NCBI GenBank assembly: GCA_963693085.1
Contig: OY856412.1
Span: 1,064,413,744 to 1,064,477,743 of the forward strand
DNA: 64,000 nucleotides
Origin: Alisma plantago-aquatica
Taxonomy: Eukaryota; Streptophyta; Magnoliopsida; Alismatales; Alismataceae
Direction: 5' to 3'
This document shows positions 38,281 through 48,347 of the stretch, one piece after another (within the stretch, counting starts at the first letter, position 1; every line of letters starts with the position of its first letter). The translations under genes and the position numbers were made by a program. Under the pieces are notes generated by a model. That model was not told the DNA's origin. It saw nothing but the letters and a program-made list of their open reading frames with translations, and did no database searches.

Positions 38281-38285
38281 ATCTT

Positions 38286-38978
38286 GATCAAACTTCCTAC
38301 ATCTAGATGAGTTTTATTATAATAACAATTTCATAGTAGTATAGGCATGGAACTATATAAAGCTCTTTATGGTAGGCCATGCCGGAGTTAGGTTGGTGAA
38401 AGAAGTTTCATCCAAAGTGATGCATTGTAGTTCTATACATATCATGTTTATCTTATTAGAATGAGGATGAAGATTGCACCAATACATATAAAATAAGTAT
38501 ATTGATGCTCATAGGTCTCACAGAGAGTTCAAGGTGGGTGATCACATTTTCTTGAAAGGCAAACACATCAAATCTATTGCTAGATCGAAGGTTAAGGTTA
38601 AGATCATCCCCCATTATATTGGTCCTTTTGAGATCCCAGATAGGGTGGGAGAGAGTTCTCATAGGTTAGAACTACCACCGACATACGAACCAATTCATAA
38701 CGTGTTTCATGCATCCTTATTAACATTGTACATCAATGATATATCTCATATTCTTATTCAAGATCCTATTGCAATCAGGGATGATCTTTCATATCAATAA
38801 TTTCCCTTGAAGATTCCAGATATCTAGATAAATAAGTTGAAGAATAAGGATATTGTTCTACTTAAAGAGTTATATAGGAATCACAATCTTAAAGAAGCTA
38901 CTTGGGAGCTTAGATATGAGATGCAAAAGAAATACCCTGGGCTTTTCAATCCCTAATGTTTTAAGGAAAAATATTTAC
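38286..38978 (+). pseudogene. Gypsy integrase remnant, part 2, and C-terminal tail
   Basis: The integrase core resumes with a LPHLDEFYYNN-like block and HSSIGMELYKALYGRPCRS near 38330-38395 (the YHSSIGMAPYEALYGR block of gypsy integrases). The GPY/F-like region lies in the 38534-38800 frame: VKIIPHYIGPFEIPDRVGE, then HNVFHASLL. The tail at about 38800-38960 (DIVLLKELYRNHNLKEATWE) resembles the diverged chromodomain-type end of Tekay/Reina integrases, which targets chromatin. Several frameshifts and stops are present. Confidence 0.85.
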
Positions 38979-38990
38979 AGGAGGGTAGGA
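38979..38990 (+). other. Polypurine tract of the gypsy element
   Basis: aggagggtagga lies directly before the 3' LTR, the plus-strand primer position. Confidence 0.75.
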
Positions 38991-41916
38991 TAATCACATC
39001 CTCATTTTTCTTAGGTATTTAATTTATTTTATTACATATTTACACCCCTTTATTAGACCAATATGCCTAGTTTTATATTTATGCTTTTTGAGGGTATAAT
39101 AAGTGACAAAATGAATGTTATATTAAAAAGAATGATGAATTAAGAATCATGGACAATTTTTTTGGGATAATGTTATTCCTATGATTTAGTAGGATTTATG
39201 GGGGTTTAAACATATCAAAATCACATAGGTCTTTGAGTTGAGAAATTAGGAAATTTGAGCCCATATTGATGTTCTACAAGTTAATGGGAAGCTGTGGTTA
39301 AAATTTGGAATCTTTTTACTTTCTTTTACCCCTCAAATGATTTTTACAAGTTCCTATATAGTGATATTTGAGTAAATGACCTCAATTTCATTAATTTGAG
39401 TTTATTTAGAATGTCACATTGATATTACTTACATATCTTTGATCTTCGGCCAAATTTTAGTTCATTCAGGCTATCACACATTTCTTACTCATTTGTTTTG
39501 TACGTGTGTTGTTTCTGGTTGTTGAATTCACATTGGAGGACCACTCATTCATATCTTACCCCCCGTACAGGATTAGACTCCTGGGAAGTCCACCCCCTCA
39601 AAAAGCTTGCAATTTTCTAGCTACCAGTTGTGAATCAAATAGGGATTTAGGTCCCAATGAGTTTAGCATTTAAATCAAACCTATAAATACCTAATATGAA
39701 ACCCTAAGTCCCATTCTACGTGAAATGCCCAAAACCTTTGTTCGTCCCCTAACCACACCAATAGAAACTTGGAGGATAGCCGTTGTAGTGCCTCAAGAGT
39801 GTCCGTGTAGCTTCATTGGGCCTCTAACTACTATCTTAGGTCCCCAATTTCAATAGAATTGTCACGAAGGAGTATGATGAACTCAACCTCCCATCTAGAA
39901 ACTTTGGCTTGGAGTAGGAACTTTAGATGATCATATTTGAATTGATTTTCTCTAGGCATCCTTGGCTTACCCTTTTTCTTTACCAGTGTTCCTATCCTAT
40001 ATGATTTAGTCACGTGTCGAATAAACAAACTCCAGAATTGTAGCCAGAGATGATTTTAGACTTCATGCCACCTTGCAATGTTCTTCTCTGGTTTTGAGTT
40101 GGTTGACTTTTGAAGGTGATGGAAAACTTGATGTCACCTTCATATTTGAGTTCTTATTGCATTTTTCCTTATTTCCAATCTTGAGTCCCCTTTTTGCTCT
40201 GTCTCTTGGCAAAGAATAAGTGTGCCATGGGTTTTAGAGGTCCATAAGCCTCTTGGGCCTAGCAGTATCATCTTTGGGTCCGCCCTACTCACGCAAGCCG
40301 GTTTTGCTCTAGAAATCAGTAATATGGGCAGATTTAGGCTCCAAGGAGGGAGAAGCACGGTTGATTTGTGTTCCATGAAGTGCTTTGTTTGTCATCACCG
40401 TTGAAGGTCGAGGGTGGAGAGGGGAACTTGATTTTTCTATAGATTTATTCAATGTGTCACATGGGCTACGTTCAACTTAGGTCTATAGAGTGTTTCAAGT
40501 TATCTAAGATATGATTCTTAATATGGCCAATTTTAACAAGTTACCCCATGTCAAACCAATAGTTCAAGATTCATCAAAGGGTTGTTCAATCTTCTTTATT
40601 TTGTTTTATTCAAACCTCAGAATATGCAGATTTGAATTATCTACATCCTGATTGGTCGATCTTTTTATTGGTAACTCCAATGGGGCCAAGCAATGTATGA
40701 TTTTTTATCAATTTTTTGAGATGTAGTCGTTGGGATATGTTAAGAGTCATGATTCTGATATGTTTCTCAGATTTATATACTTATTTCAATTAGGGTTTAT
40801 GAGAAAAAAACTAAGGTTTTGGGTTAGAATTACAGGAAGACTAAAGTCCTAATATTAGAAACCTAGGAGTGAGTGTTCCTACTGAACTAGGTAAGTGGTC
40901 CATGCCTTGGATTTTGTTGTACTGCATTTATATAGTTTTGCTTGCTAAGTCATGTTAACTATTCAAACTATTTATGTTATCATGTGAGAACCTTAATATT
41001 TAAGAGGTATTAATGCAGGCACATCCTATTAATATTTTTTGCATTAAATTCATGTTAAGATCATATTAGTTAAAAAAATATACCTCTTCATGTTTAAGAT
41101 CAGTAATGTAATTATGATTCAAACCCCTAAGTAAGATATGATCATATCTGAATAAGAAATACATAATTATGCCCTACTCATGAACATATTATGGAAGGTT
41201 GGTGCCTCATGAGCCCCCCTCATTTATGGGTTCAAGAGCAATCTTATTCACTTTCAATGTGTTTAGATACCTATTCACTTTCAATGTGTTTAGTGATGCT
41301 TATGTCTATTGGGTTCAACCCCAACCCTATTCCCTTTCAGTTTGTTAAGAAGCCTTCACACCTCATTTTTTTGTGATATCTGATCAGATAAGGTTCATTG
41401 AGTAGGTTCCCTAATAGGAAAGATTAATTAAGTTAAGAATGCATCCTAAAGTCATAAATAATGTTTATCCAAGTTCATATCAGTTTTTAAAGATTTATTT
41501 AAGTATTTTTATATACTTTTTCCAAACCCAACTACTAATAATGGTTTTTTCAAATGCATGGCTATGTGTGGATGTACATAGGTGGAGGACAAATCCAGCA
41601 GTGGGCACAACACAAGTAGCAGTAGGAGGTGTAGTTCATGAAGATTTTGGATCATACTTGGCGAGGTGTCGTTCTATAGTGTTCCTCTAGTTTATCTTTA
41701 CATTCAAGTTTATGTTAGGTTTTCTATCACATTCTTAGGATTTTGTACATTCTATTTCTTTATGTTATGCATGCATTAAGACACTATAAGTAGATGTTTT
41801 AAATTTCTATGGATTTTTCTTTATGAATGACACTTTGTCAAAAAAATTTCATGATCTCCTATGTATGAACACACTTCCATTATGTTTGTATTGTGTATTC
41901 TATGGAGGTTCTGACA
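38991..41916 (+). repeat. 3' LTR of the gypsy element
   Basis: A 2926-bp LTR, starting taaTCACATCCTC (a mutated TGTCACCTCCTC) and ending GTTCTGACA. It aligns with the 5' LTR at 28731-31664. ORF-like stretches at 40140-40404 mirror those at 29861-30169 of the 5' LTR and are not genes. Confidence 0.9.
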
Positions 41917-41921
41917 ACTAG

Positions 41922-42310
41922 TAACATTGTGAAGTGGTGAGGTATTGGAAAAATACATGGTAGTAGGACAAGACAAATTACAAATTGATCAAGTTACAAG
42001 CACTCCTTTTGCAATAGGCCAAAAGGGAGAAGGTAATTGCAGATCAAGTCCTAAAATAGGAAGTAAGTGAAGGTTTCACTGAGTCCAACCTAGGGGGTGA
42101 AAGATCCCCCAAAAAGGGCAACATTCCACCACACTTAGGAGGCTTTTGGTACTCGTGACTTTCCCAAATACCCTTAAGAAGACTAAAGATGACCCACAAT
42201 TTTAGAAATTTCTTTATGTATTTTGCAAACTTCATGTAAATCTCCCCATGGTATAGGCTCTTGAGAAAACTCCGATAACACCCAAATTTACACATTTATG
42301 CTAAGAATTT
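41922..42310 (+). pseudogene. Athila-like gag remnant, part 2
   Basis: Immediately after the gypsy element the Athila frame resumes with an AVTLxSG block (the conserved TLRSG of Athila) and VLEKYMVVG. Near 42185-42290 the sequence reads KFLYVFCKLHVNLPM and ALEKTP, the diverged form of the Athila FLEVFKKLHINIPF...ALEQMP block before the protease. Stops and frameshifts persist. Athila similarity fades at about 42310, so the protease and pol of this element are not found. Confidence 0.75.
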
Positions 42311-42767
42311 ATTTATGATTTCGTATCACTATAGCCTTAATGTACTCAAAATAACCCATGTTTCTTATCTTTAAGTAAATTTTATCTTTTCATAGATAAA
42401 GTTGCTCAAACTAGCCAATTTTGGGACTTGTAGGCACCAAACCTGAAAAAACATCTATTCTCCAAGATTTCTCCCCAACACACAATTTTTGCAGCAGCTA
42501 GACTTCCATCTATCACGATTGTTGTGTACTAAGCATCGCACTATGTGCACCATCTTAGGAGATGGTTGTCCCTCTAACTGACTAGTGGGCCCCTGAAACT
42601 TTTGATATTTTGGACCCTATTTTCGATGTTCAGTCCTCTATCAGGTTGTATCCTCTCCAATCAGAAGGCTCATCAATGCGGGCCCATTTACCACCAGTAA
42701 TAGCCCCCCCCCCATGGGAGTGGGTTTGGTCCACGATACCCGACCTGTGGTATGTCTTCCGAGACCA

Positions 42768-42886
42768 CAACTGCAACCGTGACCTCGACTGCAACCGCAA
42801 CCACAACCGTGACCTCCACTGCGACCATGACCTCGACTGCGACCGTGATTGCGACCTCGACCACGATCGTGACCGCGATCACAGAG
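42768..42886 (+). repeat. Degenerate hexamer repeat (gaccnc / gactgc type)
   Basis: Imperfect tandem units such as cgactgcgaccgtgac run for about 120 bases. They give an Asp/Arg/His/Cys-rich translation on the plus strand and an Ala/Val-rich one on the minus strand, both artefacts of the repeat. Confidence 0.8.
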
Positions 42887-42906
42887 TTAAGTCGGTGATC
42901 TGCGCC

Positions 42907-42914
42907 TATAAATA
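42907..42914 (+). promoter_or_regulatory. Possible TATA box
   Basis: TATAAATA in a GC-richer context, about 20 bases after the hexamer tract. Promoter function is inferred from the motif alone. Confidence 0.35.
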
Positions 42915-43020
42915 CACACCCCCCATGACCTGGAAAGGGGTTTTGACCTAATTAGACAAACTAGGCTAAAAACACTACTTTGAACAAGAGAGTGGGCTTA
43001 ATGTGGTGTAACACTAAGAC

Positions 43021-46000
43021 AACAAAAATTAGAATATTTTTCTTATTTCCCTGACCTAGTATTCTATAAGATATTTCATGTCATTGATTATGTCAAGAGT
43101 TAATTTATCATTATCCATATTTCTCAATATCTCCTCCAACTTCATTCTTTGTTCCTTATGTTGAATCACAATCTCTTTCAAATATAAATAAAACAAAAGA
43201 ATATATGTTGGGAGTTAACAACATATAATGCCTCACCCAAACACATGAATCATAAAATACCACATCAAAAATACCAAATATCTTAACAGATGAGATGATT
43301 TTTCCTGCTATCTTCTTGTACATACATTCTCAATTTCAAATTCACTATTTTCAAATTGAGTTTCCAGATATTCAATCTATAAAAGGCCCAAGTACATAAA
43401 ACTAAAATGTAGTTGATCAAGAAAGTTGCAACTAAACAAAACCAAAGAATGTGCATATATGTGGCATGACTATAGTAATAATGAAAGCCTTCATCTCATT
43501 AACCATGCTAGAAGTCATGTAGAAAAATGCAGTTGACAACTACATTGCATGATTCGCCACAGTTTCCCTATGTAACAATTGGTTTGATTAGAATAAGGAT
43601 CCACTACAAATTTCATAGTAACGTCATATATCAAAAAGGGTTACATATGTAGAAGATATAAGGAACTACTGACATCCAAATGTGAAGGATTTATTATAGT
43701 ATAGAATCATCAAAATTAATGGAGTTATGTATGTATTATTTCTCCCCATGAATTTTTATTAGATTGATTTTGAGGAATGAATTGTTTTTATGGAGTTGAC
43801 TTATGTAATACATTAGGTTGTATTACTTTTAATATGGGTTCATTTTATGTATTATACCTAATTAAAGTATTATATATATGACTATAATAAGGATGTCATA
43901 TATGTGGCCCAAATAGACCTATACTATCTCACTAAGGAGCAGCTGGAATTAACTATAATCAAAGGCTTTTCAAAGACCCTTCTTGTGCACCACCAAGATG
44001 CAAAAATACTATATAATTTTTTTGGTGATTACATGGGTTGTAAATAAGAATTTCATTCTTTTATTGTTCATATAGTTTATTATTTAAATGGTTGATCAAT
44101 ACATGGGTTGACTTTTGTAAACAAATCTTGTTTTCATACCTTGGATAAAGGTTTTAAACCTTTTTGTAGATGCCCAGCTGAGAAATTATATCAAATGATC
44201 TTCACTTGGAAAGCTTATTGATTCATCTCCATAGCAACCTTGAGATCTCAGTAGAGGAGTCCAGTTACTCTACTTCATGTGTAAGAGAAGGTTTTGACCA
44301 TCCCAAGGATGTGGTGAACCTTTCAAGGAATTCAATGGCATCCCAATATATAACACAAGAGTTGCACATGAATTCCTTTCACTTCTCCTTGCATAGAGAA
44401 GCAACTCTAAGACCATACCAATAATTGTAAACAAAAAATAGAAGGTTGATTATTTTAGTTCCTCTAAACCAGCACCAAACTAGGAAATAAGTATTATGAA
44501 AAAAATATTATACCACATGTAATACCCTAACTAGAGAGGGGACAAATTCATGATATAAGATGCTAACTTTTTTAAGAACCTTGAAAATGACATCGAATTT
44601 CCTTGAGCATTCTTGATAGAAATTGAACAGAAGTATTTTTTATAGAAGGGCATGAATTGATTGAAGAAGACACAAAGTAGAGGTAAAAACTCCAAGGTTA
44701 GGTATCAACTATCTTTTCACCAAAATAGTATATTGGAACTTCATTTGCATATTTCAAATATATATATCTATAATTCGAATATAAAACAAGTTAGTAGAGT
44801 AGTAATTTTACATATTCCCAATGTTGAAAGTTTGATGTGTGTTACTGTCTTGCATGTACTATTAATCAAGAGTAAATTTGTATTACATCCACACTAAAAA
44901 ATACATAAGACAAATATGTATCTACTCATACAATCATGAATCTTATAGCGTAGTAGAAATAGTTCTCAGAACAACATGTTATACAATCTCATATCGGGCC
45001 ACTTTGATGTTTTTGGATACTAAATCTTTAGAGAACTTAGAAAAGTATTAAACTCCAGAAGGAAATAAAATCTAATAAAAAGGAAAATTTTCTAGAACTA
45101 GACTAATAAAGCTCAAGTGCCAACTAAAATATATTAAACCCAATGAATATATACATGTCGTCATACAAGAAAAGAGTTGCATAAAATGCTAACAATTTTC
45201 ATTTTGTCTCTTATAATAAAACAAACTGATATTTATTTTCCAGCCTTCAACTATCAAGTTAGAATATTATTGATGGTACATAAATAAATCTAACAATAGG
45301 AGATAAAAAGCAGGAAACATGTGATATATTATACTTCACAAAACTGTATTAAATGTATATGTTCCACATATGGTCACAAATGCATACCTCACATTGCAAA
45401 TGGGAACTTGTGAAAGAAAAAAAATGCATATTATGGACAAGATGGACTGTAATGGTAAGAAAATATACCAAAAAAATATATAATAACCTCACCAAAAAAC
45501 AAACTCTAGGAACAAGCTCTGTCACCCCTTTATCAGTATACATGTTGACCACCTAGACAAATAAACATGACTTAATATGATTAGGACATGAAACAAATGG
45601 ACATACATTTGTATAAAACAAATATGCCATAAAGAGAAAAAAGCCAACAAACACATATTTGTTACCTGATACTCGTCTGGATGTAGGGCTCCACAATTTT
45701 CATGGATATAGTTATCACTTTTATTTCAAATTCATCATATTTGATAAATAATGGAAACAAATAGAGTTTTTCAGTAATATCCAAATTACTCTAAGAAAAG
45801 CACGTCAATGGTAGTGTCTTTTGGTCATCAATGTATTTTCATACACAATACAAACTCAATTACATATAAATTAGATTTGAAAGGCATGCTTGCCTCATAT
45901 ATGTGTTGATGAATGGAAGTACACGTTGTATATAATTGCATAGATTGAAAACGTGGCTGCAGTTTACTCTTATGGATAGCTACATGCTAGAATGTAGTAT

Positions 46001-46046
46001 GAGTTGAGTCTATACAGTATAAACTAGATCTAACGTGCATTTCTAC
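43021..46046 (-). other. Non-coding or exon-remnant region, minus strand
   Basis: AT-rich sequence without long frames. Short minus-strand stretches look exon-like because they are open and bounded by AG and GT. They are 43121-43215 (HKEQRMKLEEILRNM), about 45485-45555 (NMYTDKGVTELVPRV, donor gtgagg) and about 45673-45760 (KVITISMKIVEPYIQ, donor gtaaca). I do not recognise their products, and it is unclear whether they belong to one gene. They lie on the same strand as the beta-galactosidase exon but do not read as its next exons. Confidence 0.3.
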
Positions 46047-46162
46047 CTTAAATCCAAGCCAATATTTACCAATTCCCAGCACATTCACCCACGCCTAGCC
46101 TTTTTTTGTGCATCCATGTCCAATGCCAAGGGCTCATCTCCTATTGGCTCATTAAAGATGTC
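46047..46162 (-). pseudogene. Beta-galactosidase (GH35) exon remnant
   Basis: On the minus strand, this segment encodes IFNEPIGDEPLALDM and, after a one-base frame shift, AWVNVLGIGKYWLGFK. This is the conserved plant family-35 beta-galactosidase block usually reading FNAPxGDEPLALDMxSMGKGxAWVNGxSIGRYW. It is bounded by an AG acceptor (tttcttgtggtag, to 46163) and a GT donor (gtagaa, 46046-46041), consistent with a single internal exon. GH35 enzymes remove terminal galactose from cell-wall polysaccharides in the apoplast. No catalytic-domain exons were recognised nearby, and the frameshift breaks it, so this is an isolated exon, either a decayed gene or a captured fragment. Confidence 0.7.
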
Positions 46163-47640
46163 CTACCACAAGAAATATGTGGAACCATGTTGGATGCATT
46201 TGTGGGATAGAATGATATAGTAAACCTAAATGAGAGTATGACCACCATTGATGTATGTATTTTTATTTAACCTTGTATGAGACTAGGCTCTATTTTCAGC
46301 ATCCTATTGTCTGAAAGAGAGAGGAGCAATGGGAGAATTCGAATTTGAAATTTGGACTGATGTGGCTAAAAAATGAAAGAAGATACAACTAATTCCTTAA
46401 TGGTATTTAATCATCACATATTGGGTCCACTTTATAACTTGTAGTTAACTAGGATCGACTGATAGTAGTGTTAATTTTTAAACCTAAAGGATTTTTAATG
46501 CTTATAGCTGGAATCTTCTTGAGTATCATCATGAAATAGAACCCATGACATAAAATATGTGATTCTAATTGAAATATCACTTTAACATGCATAATTAAAG
46601 GTAGAGGCAAGCCAACCTCTAGAATTATGACACTAGCATATTTAAACTATGCATATCGCCTAAGATTATTGATACCTTGTTTCTCCCAAGAGTCATGTAA
46701 AAATTATGATTCTTAAATATATAATTTTTTATTTTTGAAAACCATTTTGTACAAGAGTAATTCAAGAGGACTAATTCTTTCTGTAAACAGAGATTGTTAG
46801 ATTTTTAAACAGACCAAGGCCCTCAAAATGGAATTTCCGATTCCAAGTCCTCTAATTTATTACTAACATTTGTGGAATATTCTTATTTATATCCTAGTCC
46901 AATATCACCAATTTACATGAAATTTGAAAATATTATTTTAAAATAAAGAAATAAATAGAGAACAATAAGAAGCTATATATAATTAATTAACAAACTTACG
47001 AATGACACAAGTGGAAGGATTCTCAGATTATATAAAGATATTTTTTCAATAATTATAGGATTTGGCAAAAACCAAGCAAAAACAGAGCAAGTCAACCATA
47101 TTTTTATATATTTTGAAACTTAGGAGGTCAAATATTTGTTGTCAGATGCTTGAGTATCATCAATTGGCTTCACATTTATCCTTTTTGATACAACTGGAGG
47201 TTGAGAACTGGATGTAGACTATGTAGGAGGTTGCAGTACTAAATCCCTAGACATCAGTAAAACAATAAGCAAACAAAAAAATAGAAGGAAAAAATCATTT
47301 CCATTTAAGGCTGCAGTCTAGTAAAGTTCAGATAGTTTATTCCAATTTGTAATTCATCCATAGTTGCATCTTATATAATCACTCCACATGGATAACAATA
47401 TATGTGGGTACAATATCCTAGTTTGACCAAAGTAATATATTATCAAAGTCATATTGAGTATTTTCATATTGTGTCTGTAAAAAAAATCAAATACATCGAA
47501 CATCAATGCGAGCATAGTGTGAATCATGAAAAAGAGGAGCATCGTTGAGTTTAAAGAAGATGTGAATACTGCCATTATCTCAAGAAAAAAATTTGTTTTT
47601 TTTGCATCCTATGCAACTCCTTAAGCCCCTTTCTCTCTCT
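46163..47640. other. Non-coding interval upstream of copia C
   Basis: AT-rich. The upstream side of the beta-galactosidase exon on the minus strand shows no further recognisable GH35 exon. A minus-strand open stretch at about 47130-47230 (SSSQPPVVSKRINVKPIDD) looks exon-like but is not assigned. Nothing else is supported. Confidence 0.35.
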
Positions 47641-48316
47641 CATTTACATAGCAGTTCATGATTATAAGTGAGTTAGGCTAGTTTTAACAGAGCTACTTAA
47701 TTGTTCTTTTAAAGTCATCATTCCATTCCATCTTCCCTACCCCTTTTCTCAAAGAAGCAAAGGTGAAGAAAGCTACTCTGAGTGAAGGTGAAGTTGTTGT
47801 TCTTCTTCTTCAAGGTTGAAGAAGAGGTGATGATATTCTCCAGGTGGAGGAGAAGGGCAAGGCAAAGATTCAAGAAGAGTGGGAAAATCCTTCAAGGCCA
47901 AAGACTTGATCGAAGTGTGGGTAAGTCCTCGTTGAAGGCTGAAGATATCTTGATCAAGAGGGTAAATCCTTGTGTAGGTGGAAGACTCTTGGCTTGAATA
48001 GGTAAGTCTTTTTATGTGTGGTGGTCTCCTTGTATCTATTATGAATTGAATATAAGTATACATGGATTGCAAAGTCCTAGAGGTTCACCTCTCTGGGTAG
48101 TGGATTGACTCTCTCCTAGTTTGGAGAGTGGAACCACTCCAAACCACCTTGTCCAAGTGCTTGTTTTAATTTCTCTCATTCTTGCGATGCTTGTTTAGTT
48201 AGGACTTCAAATTAATCTTAAGATATTGGTTGTGATTGATATAATTTGAAGGTATAACATATCTTGTAAGAATTTTGAAGTTCTATTCACCCCCCTCTAG
48301 AGCCCTAGATCCAACA
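47641..48316 (+). repeat. 5' LTR of copia C (left end approximate)
   Basis: The right end is CCAACA at 48316, two bases before the PBS. The U5-like end (tctattcaccccc...ctagagccctagat) resembles that of copia D (tctattcacctcc...ctagatctttca). No second LTR is in the window, so the left end is a guess and may lie upstream. Confidence 0.55.
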
Positions 48317-48318
48317 AA

Positions 48319-48330
48319 TGGTATCAGAGC
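48319..48330 (+). other. Primer-binding site of copia C (tRNA-iMet)
   Basis: TGGTATCAGAGC matches the initiator-methionine tRNA complement at all 12 bases. Confidence 0.85.
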
Positions 48331-48347
48331 TAAGGATCTTTTTCAAC

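Larger units (their letters stand above)
28731..41916 (+). mobile_element. Ty3/gypsy element (Tekay/Del-like) nested in Athila gag
   Basis: Complete in outline: 5' LTR 28731-31664, PBS, gag, protease, RT, RNase H, integrase and C-terminal tail, polypurine tract, 3' LTR 38991-41916. The integrase is split by a 3-kb solo-LTR-like insert. The element interrupts an Athila gag codon series that continues directly after it. The flanks AGCAG (28726-28730) and ACTAG (41917-41921) are a diverged 5-bp target duplication (3 of 5 equal). LTRs of about 2.9 kb and a decayed chromodomain-like tail suggest the Tekay/Del branch (inference). Confidence 0.9.
42311..43020. other. Unidentified LTR-like segment with TATA box
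   Basis: No gene is recognisable. The segment has a relatively GC-rich central part, a C-homopolymer at about 42703, a hexamer-based repeat tract (42768-42886), and TATAAATA at 42907-42914 within gcgcctataaatacacacc. This combination, just after the Athila similarity stops, resembles the U3/R of an LTR, but no terminal pair or target duplication was found. Confidence 0.35.

Noticed and set aside
42610..42951. 113-aa Asp/His/Arg/Cys-rich ORF resembling a metal-binding protein
   Set aside because: The composition is produced by a degenerate hexamer repeat; a minus-strand ORF of Val/Ala repeats overlaps it.
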